From assembly GCA_017632555.1 (NCBI GenBank), contig JAGBRF010000105.1, forward strand, positions 1 to 5,986: a stretch of 5,986 nucleotides of DNA, written 5' to 3'. The notes under the pieces were generated by a model. The model did not search any database. It saw only the letters and a program-made list of their open reading frames with translations, and was not told the origin of the DNA. Numbering within the stretch: the stretch's first letter is position 1; every line of letters starts with the position of its first letter. Shown piece after piece: positions 1 through 5,130 of this stretch. A program made the position numbers and the translations under genes. Origin of the DNA: Alphaproteobacteria bacterium. GTDB lineage: Bacteria > Pseudomonadota > Alphaproteobacteria > RF32 > UBA3637.

Positions 1-1
1 A

Positions 2-952
2 AAGTTGTATTTCGAAAAAACAATTGGCGAAGTCGAAGAAAAAATCGAAGCTTTGCGTCATTTAAGCGAACCGGAAGGGATTGACATTGACGCAGAATTG
101 ACCCGATTGCAAACAAAGTTGCAAAAACACATGGAATTGGCCTATACGCATTTGACCGCTTGGCAAAAAACATGTGTTGCGCGTCATGAAAATCGTCCGC
201 ATGCCGTGGATTATATTCATACTCTGATTAAAGATTTTTTCGAATTAACGGGCGATCGTTGTTTTGGTGAAGATGAAGCCATTATCGGCGGATTGGGTCG
301 CTTTAACGGTCGCACAGTTATGGTTTTAGGGCAAGAAAAAGGCCACGACACCCCCACCCGCGTTCAACATAATTTCGGCATGGCAAAACCGGAAGGTTAT
401 CGCAAAGCGGTTCGTTTGATGAAAATGGCCGAACATTTCCAAATTCCCATATTGACTTTTGTGGATACAGCCGGTGCTTTTCCGGGTGTAGAAGGTGAAG
501 AACGCGGTCAGGCGGAAGCCATTGCCAAAGCGATGGAAGAATCGTTTGATTTGACCGTTCCCGTTATTGCCACCATTATCGGCGAAGGCGGTTCGGGCGG
601 TGCTATTGCGATTGCAACGGCAAATACCGTTATGATGTTGGAACATTCCATTTATTCCGTCATTTCACCGGAAGGTTGCGCCGCTATTTTATACAAAGAC
701 GCCACAAAAGCGGAACAAGCCGCAAACAGTTTGCATTTGACGGCACAAGATTTACACGATTTGAAAATTATCGATGAGATTATTCCCGAACCGTTCGGTG
801 GTGCTCATCGTCATCGTCAACAAGTTATCGAAGCCGTTGGACAAGCTATTGAAAAGCACTTGAAAGCCTATGATAAAATGGATGGAAACACGATTCGTAT
901 CACCCGCCGTCAAAAATTTATGGCTATGACACGGCTGATGCCACGGGCATAA
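2..952 (+). CDS. accA: Acetyl-CoA carboxylase carboxyltransferase subunit alpha (5' end cut by window edge)
   Basis: AccA pairs with AccD to form the carboxyltransferase that moves the carboxyl group from carboxybiotin (on BCCP) to acetyl-CoA, giving malonyl-CoA for fatty acid synthesis in the cytoplasm. Counting the TTG at position 5 as residue 1, visible family blocks are GDR at 83-85, FVDTAGAFPG at 152-161, the glycine-rich GEGGSGGA at 193-200 (oxyanion/CoA-site loop), SPEGCAAIL at 221-229 and PEPFGGAHR at 261-269, with the typical basic RRQKF tail. The N-terminal coiled helix (residues 3-45) is present. The TTG at 5 is probably an internal Leu codon, because LYFEKTIGEVEEKI aligns with LDFEQPIAELEAKI of E. 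coli AccA. The true start should lie a few codons upstream, outside the window. The length (315 aa visible) is otherwise normal for AccA. No terminator follows; the next promoter begins 22 bp after the stop. The family assignment is certain; the start is not visible. Confidence 0.97.
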   Translation, partial: KLYFEKTIGEVEEKIEALRHLSEPEGIDIDAELTRLQTKLQKHMELAYTHLTAWQKTCVARHENRPHAVDYIHTLIKDFFELTGDRCFGEDEAIIGGLGRFNGRTVMVLGQEKGHDTPTRVQHNFGMAKPEGYRKAVRLMKMAEHFQIPILTFVDTAGAFPGVEGEERGQAEAIAKAMEESFDLTVPVIATIIGEGGSGGAIAIATANTVMMLEHSIYSVISPEGCAAILYKDATKAEQAANSLHLTAQDLHDLKIIDEIIPEPFGGAHRHRQQVIEAVGQAIEKHLKAYDKMDGNTIRITRRQKFMAMTRLMPRA

Positions 953-974
953 ACAATAAAAAATAAATAAGTGC

Positions 975-1002
975 TTGACAGACGTTTTTTTTCGTGTATA
1001 AT
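975..1002 (+). promoter_or_regulatory. Strong sigma-70-type promoter for rpmG
   Basis: A perfect TTGACA (975-980) and a perfect TATAAT (997-1002) are separated by 16 bp. An A/T-rich UP-element-like tract (about 951-970) lies upstream. The predicted transcription start is near 1009, giving a leader of about 35 nt before the rpmG ATG at 1044. The strength of the match fits a ribosomal protein gene. Confidence 0.82.
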
Positions 1003-1043
1003 AGCAAACTCGAAGTTTAATTTTATATTTATGGTGAAAGATT

Positions 1044-1211
1044 ATGGCAAAACCGACAACAATTCAAATCAGACTGGAAGCAACAGATGGTTCAGGACAC
1101 TTCTATGTCGCCAGAAAGAACCCAAGAACAAAACCTGAAAAAATGGAAGTAAACAAATACAATCCAAAGACTCGTAAACATGTAAAATATGTTGAAAAGA
1201 AAATCAAATAG
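1044..1211 (+). CDS. rpmG: 50S ribosomal protein L33
   Basis: This 55-aa protein of the large ribosomal subunit begins [18 protein letters not shown] and continues with the L33 signatures [10 protein letters not shown] (residues 20-29), [10 protein letters not shown] (39-48) and a lysine-rich end. It has no cysteines, so it is the zinc-independent (C-minus) form of L33, typical of proteobacteria. The start is supported by GGTGA at 1033-1037, which matches the anti-Shine-Dalgarno end of 16S rRNA, six bases before the ATG. The gene is a monocistronic unit: its own consensus promoter lies just upstream and a hairpin terminator begins 20 bp after the stop. The gene is short enough to be missed by length-filtered gene callers. 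The identification is secure. Confidence 0.97.
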   Translation: MAKPTTIQIRLEATDGSGHFYVARKNPRTKPEKMEVNKYNPKTRKHVKYVEKKIK

Positions 1212-1231
1212 GTTTTGATAAAGAGTTTAAT

Positions 1232-1267
1232 AAAGGCCTTTACTGTAAAGTAAGGGCCTTTTTGTTT
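1232..1267 (+). terminator. Rho-independent terminator after rpmG
   Basis: A 13-bp stem (1232-1244 with 1249-1261, one T-G wobble) closes a GTAA tetraloop (1245-1248). It is followed by a T-rich tract, TTTTTGTTT, at 1259-1267. It lies 20 bp after the rpmG stop and before the BI-1 promoter, so it isolates the two transcription units. Confidence 0.9.
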
Positions 1268-1276
1268 GAAAACAAC

Positions 1277-1305
1277 TTGCAAAAATTTGCATATACCTCT
1301 ATATA
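1277..1305 (+). promoter_or_regulatory. Candidate promoter for the BI-1/YccA gene
   Basis: TTGCAA (1277-1282) and TATATA (1300-1305) are 17 bp apart, placing a start near 1312 and a leader of about 24 nt. TATAAA at 1302-1307 is an alternative -10 with a 19-bp spacer. The match is only moderate and the area is AT-rich, but a promoter is expected here because a strong terminator separates this gene from rpmG. Confidence 0.42.
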
Positions 1306-1335
1306 AAAAAAGAGTTTTAACGAAAGGAGATAAAA

Positions 1336-2082
1336 ATGAGTTTAAACGAAACAAGACGAAGTTCTTCCTTTTTAAGGGGAAGGTCATCCGCTTTTTCGGT
1401 TGTCAATCAAGGATTACGCACGTATTTATTGAAAGTTTATCAACTGATGGGCTTGGGATTATTGGTATCGGCGGCAACGGCATATTTGGGAACACGCGAA
1501 GCTTTTGCCCGTTTATTATTTACCGTAACCCCGCAAGGTGCCACTTACAGTTTAATCGGCTGGTTGGTCATTATCGCCCCGTTGATTTTGGTATTTATGT
1601 TCGGTTCTGCCGTCCGCAAAATTGATCCGGCAAAAGCGCAAACAATCTTTTGGGTATTTTCGGCTTTAATGGGTTTTTCCTATTCCGCTATTTTTATTGC
1701 ATACACAGCCGAAAGTTTATTTCAAACATTTGTTGTAGCGTCCGCATCTTTTGGTGCTTTGTGCCTGTACGGATACACAACAAAGCGTGATTTGACCGGC
1801 ATGGGTGCATTTTTGAACATGGGATTGTGGGGACTTATTGCAGCCATGCTAATCAACATCTTTATGAAAAGCGGGCCTTTCGGATATTTAATTTCCGTTA
1901 TCGGTGTTGTCATTTTTGTCGGCTTGACGGCTTATGATACGCAGAAAATCAAAAATATGTACAACGAATCGGACTCGTCAGACATAACACAAACAAAGGC
2001 CATCAGCGGTGCATTGACGCTTTATTTGGACTTTATCAATTTATTTATGATGTTGTTACGCCTTATGGTAAACAGAAAATAA
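1336..2082 (+). CDS. Bax inhibitor-1/YccA (TMBIM-like) seven-helix inner membrane protein
   Basis: This 248-aa protein belongs to the BI-1/YccA family, whose bacterial members include E. coli YccA (modulates FtsH proteolysis) and Bacillus YetJ (pH-sensitive calcium leak). Seven hydrophobic segments are visible at about residues 31-52, 72-92, 102-123, 127-148, 157-177, 181-200 and 224-244. They follow a basic N-tail (RRSSSFLRGR) and the NQGLRTYLLKVYQ entry motif. The family signature GLTAYDTQKIK is at 196-206, and LYLDFINLF is at 229-237 in the last helix. D201 and D232 are the likely counterparts of the two aspartates that gate the YetJ pore. The ATG is well supported by AGGAG at 1325-1329, six bases upstream. 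It is transcribed alone, between two terminators. The family call is firm; whether it acts in calcium leak or in protease control cannot be read from the sequence. Confidence 0.93.
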   Translation: MSLNETRRSSSFLRGRSSAFSVVNQGLRTYLLKVYQLMGLGLLVSAATAYLGTREAFARLLFTVTPQGATYSLIGWLVIIAPLILVFMFGSAVRKIDPAKAQTIFWVFSALMGFSYSAIFIAYTAESLFQTFVVASASFGALCLYGYTTKRDLTGMGAFLNMGLWGLIAAMLINIFMKSGPFGYLISVIGVVIFVGLTAYDTQKIKNMYNESDSSDITQTKAISGALTLYLDFINLFMMLLRLMVNRK

Positions 2083-2100
2083 TAAAGTCCCGAAAGAAAC

Positions 2101-2136
2101 AAAAAAATCCCCCGTTCAAAAACAGGGGATTTTTTT
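2101..2136. terminator. Bidirectional terminator between the BI-1 gene and the 49-aa lipoprotein gene
   Basis: The stem is AAAAAAATCCCC (2101-2112) paired with GGGGATTTTTTT (2125-2136). An inner GTT/AAC extension (2114-2116 with 2121-2123) closes a CAAA loop after one C/A mismatch. The T-run at 2130-2136 serves the plus-strand gene ending at 2082. The A-run at 2101-2107 serves the minus-strand gene ending at 2151. Confidence 0.88.
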
Positions 2137-2150
2137 AATCAATCAATCGA

Positions 2151-2300
2151 TTATTTTCCGCATGGAGCAATCAATTCAGAAATAGAAATAACACCCAACA
2201 GGTATTCATTTTCACATACTGTTTGACCACCGACTTTACCACGTGTACCCATGCAAGCTGTTAAAGCCAATGTCAATGCTAATAAAGCTAAAACTTTCAT
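2151..2300 (-). CDS. Very small lipoprotein (49 aa)
   Basis: This short gene encodes a 49-aa precursor with a lysine at position 2, a hydrophobic stretch (V3-A12) and the lipobox LTAC at 13-16. Signal peptidase II should cleave before Cys16, leaving a 34-residue lipid-anchored peptide. The mature part is CMGTRGKVGGQTVCENEY followed by a hydrophobic LLGVISI patch and a PCGK end; C29 and C47 could form a disulfide. The residue after the lipid cysteine is Met rather than Asp, so outer membrane sorting is more likely than inner membrane retention. The ATG has a clear AAAGGA ribosome site (2308-2313, minus strand) seven bases upstream. A promoter (2344-2371) and a terminator (2101-2136) bracket it. 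No family was recognised with confidence; a faint likeness to TRL-like small lipoproteins (KxGxxC...LG) is unverified. The coding call rests on the signal peptide, ribosome site and flanking signals. Confidence 0.85.
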   Translation of the reverse strand: MKVLALLALTLALTACMGTRGKVGGQTVCENEYLLGVISISELIAPCGK

Positions 2301-2343
2301 TTTTTTATCCTTTCATAAGTTTATAAAAATAACCACATCTGAA

Positions 2344-2371
2344 AGTATAGTTTGATTAAAATGTTATGCAA
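2344..2371 (-). promoter_or_regulatory. Promoter for the 49-aa lipoprotein gene
   Basis: Read on the minus strand, TTGCAT (2366-2371) and TATACT (2344-2349) are 16 bp apart. The predicted start is near 2337, giving a leader of about 37 nt with the ribosome site inside it. An inverted-repeat arm (2372-2380) abuts the -35 box. Confidence 0.58.
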
Positions 2372-2403
2372 GCATTTTTTAACTAAATTTTAACTTTTTA
2401 CAT

Positions 2404-2431
2404 TTGACAAACAAAAAAATGCATGTAAAAT
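2404..2431 (+). promoter_or_regulatory. Promoter for the 95-aa lipoprotein gene
   Basis: A perfect TTGACA (2404-2409) is followed after 16 bp by TAAAAT (2426-2431), with the predicted start near 2438 and a leader of about 50 nt. The arms TTTTACAT (2396-2403) and ATGTAAAA (2423-2430) bracket the -35 box and overlap the -10, a placement that would suit an operator. The spacer length and the TG just before the -10 box copy the rpmG promoter. Confidence 0.62.
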
Positions 2432-2487
2432 TGTTCACAGATTCAGCAATATGAATTGAAACAAACAACAAATGAAAGGATTTTATT

Positions 2488-2775
2488 ATGCGTAAATTAT
2501 TAATTGTCGGATTGGCTTTGGCTTTAACTGCTTGTGCAGCGGGCGAAGGCGCAAACACATCAAATGCTACATTAAATGCCTGCTTGACACAAAAAGCTTA
2601 TGCCGCATTGAATGACGGTTCTTTGATGAACACGGAAATTTCAAAATTGGCTAAAAACATTTCAAAAACTTGCATTCAACAATTGGCTTTACAAAAAGCC
2701 GGTTTGGATCAAGAATCCGTAACAGCTGCAACCAACGTTTTGAATATGTTAAAAAGTTCAAAAACAAAGAAATAA
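2488..2775 (+). CDS. Small lipoprotein (95 aa), family not recognised
   Basis: The 95-aa precursor has a basic start (MRK), a hydrophobic core (L4-L13) and the lipobox LTAC at 13-16, so a mature lipoprotein of 80 residues beginning at Cys16 is expected. Ala17 argues for outer membrane sorting. After a small-residue linker (AAGEGANTSN, 17-26), the mature domain appears to be mostly helical (27-90) and ends in a lysine-rich tail. C32 and C62 are the only other cysteines and could form a disulfide joining two helices. The ATG is fixed by AAAGGA at 2475-2480, seven bases upstream. The gene is monocistronic, with its own promoter and hairpin terminator, and is divergent from another tiny lipoprotein with an almost identical leader. 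No function can be assigned; small structural or envelope-stress lipoproteins are possibilities only. Confidence 0.88.
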   Translation: MRKLLIVGLALALTACAAGEGANTSNATLNACLTQKAYAALNDGSLMNTEISKLAKNISKTCIQQLALQKAGLDQESVTAATNVLNMLKSSKTKK

Positions 2776-2795
2776 GATGTTATAGTTCATAATAA

Positions 2796-2829
2796 AACGG
2801 GTGCTTTTTGTAAGCACCCGTTATTTTTT
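2796..2829. terminator. Bidirectional terminator between the 95-aa lipoprotein gene and the 220-aa gene
   Basis: An uninterrupted 11-bp GC-rich stem (2796-2806 with 2812-2822) closes a 5-nt loop and is followed by a T-run at 2824-2829. It starts 20 bp after the lipoprotein stop. The plus-strand T-run overlaps the stop codon (2828-2830) of the convergent gene, so the same hairpin also lies directly after that gene, followed on the minus strand by the weaker T-rich tract TTATT. Confidence 0.9.
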
Positions 2830-3490
2830 ATTTTTGTTTCATCTGTGCTTCAAGTGCCTCGATTAAAAAGTTCGGATTGATTTGAGAATTCTTTTCTTTG
2901 ACTTCCAAACCTTTCAATGTATCCTTCATCGTTTCTTTCTTTTCTTCGGATTCATATTTTTTTCCGGTGGATTTTTCATAAAGTGTTTCGAATGCTTGTT
3001 GCGCATCTGACAATTTTGAAAACATAACTTTCGGATACATTTTTTGTAAAGTAGGAATCAACGTTTCAGCCAAATCCGACAGTAAAACCAATTTTATTCC
3101 ATCTTCCAAAAATTTTTTATAATCGGAAACGATAATAGCCAAACCATCTTTATAAGCACCATTTGCCGCACCATATCCGGCGCTTAACGCCGGGGCATCT
3201 TCCGGTGTAAAACAAAACGGTGCTGTGTATGTTTTGTCCGATATGCCGTTATCCAAAAGAGCAAACAAAGAATCTTTCTGCTCTGTCAAAGATCCTTTTG
3301 CTATACCATGCGCTTCAAATTTGGATCCTAAATAACTGTCCCAACCGCTCAACATTTCCGAATCTATACTGGCTTCCATCATATTACGACTATTAAAGAA
3401 TGGCTTATATTCAGGTGTCGGAACCCCCAATAAGTCCTTCCATTTAGATTCGAATTCTTCCATCAATTCTTTTTTATCTGTTTTTTCCAT
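2828..3490 (-). CDS. Hypothetical cytoplasmic protein, 220 aa
   Basis: No family was recognised. The protein has no signal peptide or membrane segment, so it is probably cytoplasmic. Residues 1-20 are highly charged and helical. A middle region (about 75-165) looks like a compact alpha/beta domain: a DNGISDKTYTAPF segment (80-92), a glycine-rich turn SAGYGAANGAYKDG (103-116), and three probable strands, LAIIVSD (117-123), IKLVLLSD (132-139) and KVMFSKL (154-160). Residues 172-203 are a Lys/Glu-rich, probably disordered or coiled linker, followed by a short C-terminal helix (206-218). There is one cysteine (C93). The start is well set by GGAG (3498-3501, minus strand) seven bases before the ATG, and a promoter lies at 3527-3555. 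It stands alone, convergent with the 95-aa lipoprotein gene and divergent from the nucleotidase gene. Coding is well supported by the length and the transcription signals; function is unknown. Confidence 0.85.
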   Translation of the reverse strand: MEKTDKKELMEEFESKWKDLLGVPTPEYKPFFNSRNMMEASIDSEMLSGWDSYLGSKFEAHGIAKGSLTEQKDSLFALLDNGISDKTYTAPFCFTPEDAPALSAGYGAANGAYKDGLAIIVSDYKKFLEDGIKLVLLSDLAETLIPTLQKMYPKVMFSKLSDAQQAFETLYEKSTGKKYESEEKKETMKDTLKGLEVKEKNSQINPNFLIEALEAQMKQK

Positions 3491-3526
3491 AATTTCTCTC
3501 CTTTTCTAACTTTTACCATATATTAT

Positions 3527-3555
3527 ATTATCGCATAAAAACAACAAAAAGTCAA
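3527..3555 (-). promoter_or_regulatory. Promoter for the 220-aa hypothetical gene
   Basis: On the minus strand, TTGACT (3550-3555) and GATAAT (3527-3532) are 17 bp apart. TGC immediately upstream of the -10 box forms an extended -10 element. The predicted start near 3520 leaves a leader of about 30 nt containing the ribosome site. Confidence 0.65.
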
Positions 3556-3586
3556 ATTTAAAAAGGGAAATTACACACATAAAATT

Positions 3587-3616
3587 TTGACATGATATAA
3601 AAATTATGCTTATAAT
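3587..3616 (+). promoter_or_regulatory. Promoter of the nucleotidase gene, placing the mRNA start at its ATG
   Basis: A perfect TTGACA (3587-3592) and a perfect TATAAT (3611-3616) are separated by 18 bp. The -10 box ends seven bases before the ATG at 3624, so transcription should begin at about 3622-3624. The mRNA would then be leaderless, or nearly so. The -35 boxes of this promoter and the divergent one at 3527-3555 are 31 bp apart. Confidence 0.68.
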
Positions 3617-3623
3617 CAAAAGC

Positions 3624-5117
3624 ATGAAAAAAATACTTATTTTTATTTTATGTGTTTGCGTGTGCTTTTCGGCGCTATCAAAAGAACCGGACAGTTTCAA
3701 ATTGAATCTGATTCACACAAACGATTTACATTCCCATTTATTGCCCTTTAATGATTTAAGCGATTGTTCGATGGATTCGGATTGTTTGGGTGGTTTTGCA
3801 CGCATAATCACTTTCATGGAAAAAGAAAAATCCCCCAACACATTGATTTTAGATGCGGGCGATCGTTTCACGGGAACGGCTTTTTACACATTATTCAAAA
3901 GCAAATTTTTGCTTCCTTTGTTTCAAAAAATGCCCTATGACGCAATCAACTTGGGCAATCACGAATTTGATGACAATTTGTCCGAAACAGTTTCCTTTTT
4001 AAAAAAATGGCCGGTTCCGGTGGTTGTCGCCAACTTAAAAATCAACCCAAAAGAAGATTTATTTTCTTTGGTTAAACCGTCAATTGTAATCGAAAAAGAA
4101 AACAGAAAAATAGGAATCATCGGCCTGTTGACGCAAGAAACTATGGTTTTAGGAAATGAAGATATTTCCGTTCTGCCCTTTTCGGACGCACTGACAAAAG
4201 AAATCGAATCATTAAAAAAACAAGGCGTGAACATCATTATTGTTTTGTCCCACATCGGAATAGACGAAGATAAAAAATTGGCTCAACAGTTTCCGGATAT
4301 AGACATTATTGTTGGCGGGCATTCTCATTCATTATTGAGTAATGACAGTTCCATTTCTTATGCCAGTGGTCCTTATCCCATTTCCGAAGGAAAAACTTTG
4401 ATTGTAAGCGCCGGCATGGGCGGTCGTTTTGTGGGGAAATTGGAAGCCGATTTTAATATGGCGGGAGAAATTATAAAATACCGAGGAAACACCATTCCTA
4501 TGAATAATCAAATTCCCAACAATCCCGCAGCTGAAAGATTCATCAACGAAGCCCAAAAAGATATGAATGCCGTTTTGAACGAACAAATAACAACGTTTGA
4601 AAAATCGTTCGGATTTACGCCCGGAACGGATTATTGCAGTGAAAATTGCGCCGTTGGAACATATTTAGCGGAAACATTGCATTCGGCTTATCCGTCCGTT
4701 GACGGTGTGTTGTTAAATGCCGGTGCAATCAGGCGCGGATTTGCGGCCGGCCCCGTTTCTTATCGGGATTTGATTGAAGCATATCCGTTTGACAATGATG
4801 CCGTTTTAATTCAATTGACCGGAAAGGAATTAAAAGAATATTTGGCACACGGAATTGCTAAATATCACAAAAAAGGCAAAACAAATGAAATGTTACAAAC
4901 GGCCGGTGTCAAATATGATTTTTCCAAAGAAGACAAAAAAATAACAAAGGTTGAAATAAACGGCAAACAAATCCAACCGGATAAAACATATACGTTTTTA
5001 ACATCGTCTTTTTTGGCAAACGGTGGGGACAAATACCCCAAAAAAGCTTATCAAAAAGTCGGCCATACAGTTCGTGAAATTTTGAAAAGTCAAATGCGTA
5101 AATCCGCCGGCAAATAA
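3624..5117 (+). CDS. Exported 5'-nucleotidase / UDP-sugar hydrolase family metallophosphoesterase
   Basis: This 497-aa protein is predicted to hydrolyse nucleotides, and perhaps nucleotide sugars, in the periplasm, as UshA-type enzymes do in nucleoside salvage. Residues 1-19 form a Sec signal peptide (MKKILIFIL core, likely cut after ALS). The N-terminal metallophosphoesterase domain shows the two-metal motifs in order: DLH (34-36), GD (79-80), GNHEF (111-115), SH (209-210) and GGHSH (231-235). The C-terminal substrate domain shows NAGAIRR (365-371), YPFDN (387-391) and NGGDKYP (466-472), the usual specificity-site landmarks. Cys pairs 48/54 and 338/342 may be disulfides. The length is close to the 500-550 aa of the family. 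An in-frame ATG at 3606 would add six residues, but it lies just before a perfect -10 box and has no ribosome site. The ATG at 3624 gives a canonical signal peptide and coincides with the predicted transcript start. The family is certain; the preferred substrate is not, so no gene symbol is given. Confidence 0.93.
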   Translation: MKKILIFILCVCVCFSALSKEPDSFKLNLIHTNDLHSHLLPFNDLSDCSMDSDCLGGFARIITFMEKEKSPNTLILDAGDRFTGTAFYTLFKSKFLLPLFQKMPYDAINLGNHEFDDNLSETVSFLKKWPVPVVVANLKINPKEDLFSLVKPSIVIEKENRKIGIIGLLTQETMVLGNEDISVLPFSDALTKEIESLKKQGVNIIIVLSHIGIDEDKKLAQQFPDIDIIVGGHSHSLLSNDSSISYASGPYPISEGKTLIVSAGMGGRFVGKLEADFNMAGEIIKYRGNTIPMNNQIPNNPAAERFINEAQKDMNAVLNEQITTFEKSFGFTPGTDYCSENCAVGTYLAETLHSAYPSVDGVLLNAGAIRRGFAAGPVSYRDLIEAYPFDNDAVLIQLTGKELKEYLAHGIAKYHKKGKTNEMLQTAGVKYDFSKEDKKITKVEINGKQIQPDKTYTFLTSSFLANGGDKYPKKAYQKVGHTVREILKSQMRKSAGK

Positions 5118-5130
5118 TTTGTTAAAATGA

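Larger units (their letters stand above)
2307..2481. repeat. Inverted 10-bp repeat covering both ribosome sites of the lipoprotein pair
   Basis: ATGAAAGGAT occurs on the minus strand at 2307-2316 and on the plus strand at 2472-2481. The copies lie 6 bp before each start codon (2300 and 2488), with a centre near 2394. A second inverted pair, GCATTTTTT (2372-2380) and AAAAAATGC (2414-2422), and a third, TTTTACAT (2396-2403) and ATGTAAAA (2423-2430), lie inside the same 187-bp intergenic region. The two inner pairs could arise by chance in AT-rich DNA. Confidence 0.55.

Noticed and set aside
326..646. 106-codon minus-strand open frame inside accA
   Set aside because: It is fully antisense to conserved AccA motifs, and no ribosome site or recognisable domain is seen.
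1266..1625. 119-codon plus-strand open frame overlapping the start of the BI-1 gene
   Set aside because: It lies mostly out of frame inside a confident BI-1/YccA gene, has no family features, and its start overlaps the BI-1 promoter region.
2136..2153. Short AATC tandem-like repeat after the terminator
   Set aside because: There are only about three 4-bp units, which is within chance for AT-rich DNA. No function is suggested.
2472..2495. Mini-ORF ATG AAA GGA TTT TAT TAT GCG TAA overlapping the 95-aa lipoprotein start, with a matching ATG AAA GGA TAA before the 49-aa gene
   Set aside because: The shared ATG is most simply part of the ribosome-site context (AAAGGA). Neither mini-ORF has its own Shine-Dalgarno sequence, so a regulatory upstream ORF is not supported.
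3596..3601. Alternative -10 box TATAAA upstream of the nucleotidase gene
   Set aside because: Its only candidate -35 (TTACAC, 3571-3576) is weak and 19 bp away, whereas TTGACA-18-TATAAT just downstream has perfect hexamers.
3506..3700. 64-codon minus-strand open frame overlapping the nucleotidase start, with a hydrophobic stretch and a lipobox-like ISC
   Set aside because: It is antisense to the nucleotidase signal peptide, whose hydrophobic codons yield another hydrophobic-looking peptide when read backwards. It has no ribosome site, and it covers both divergent promoters.
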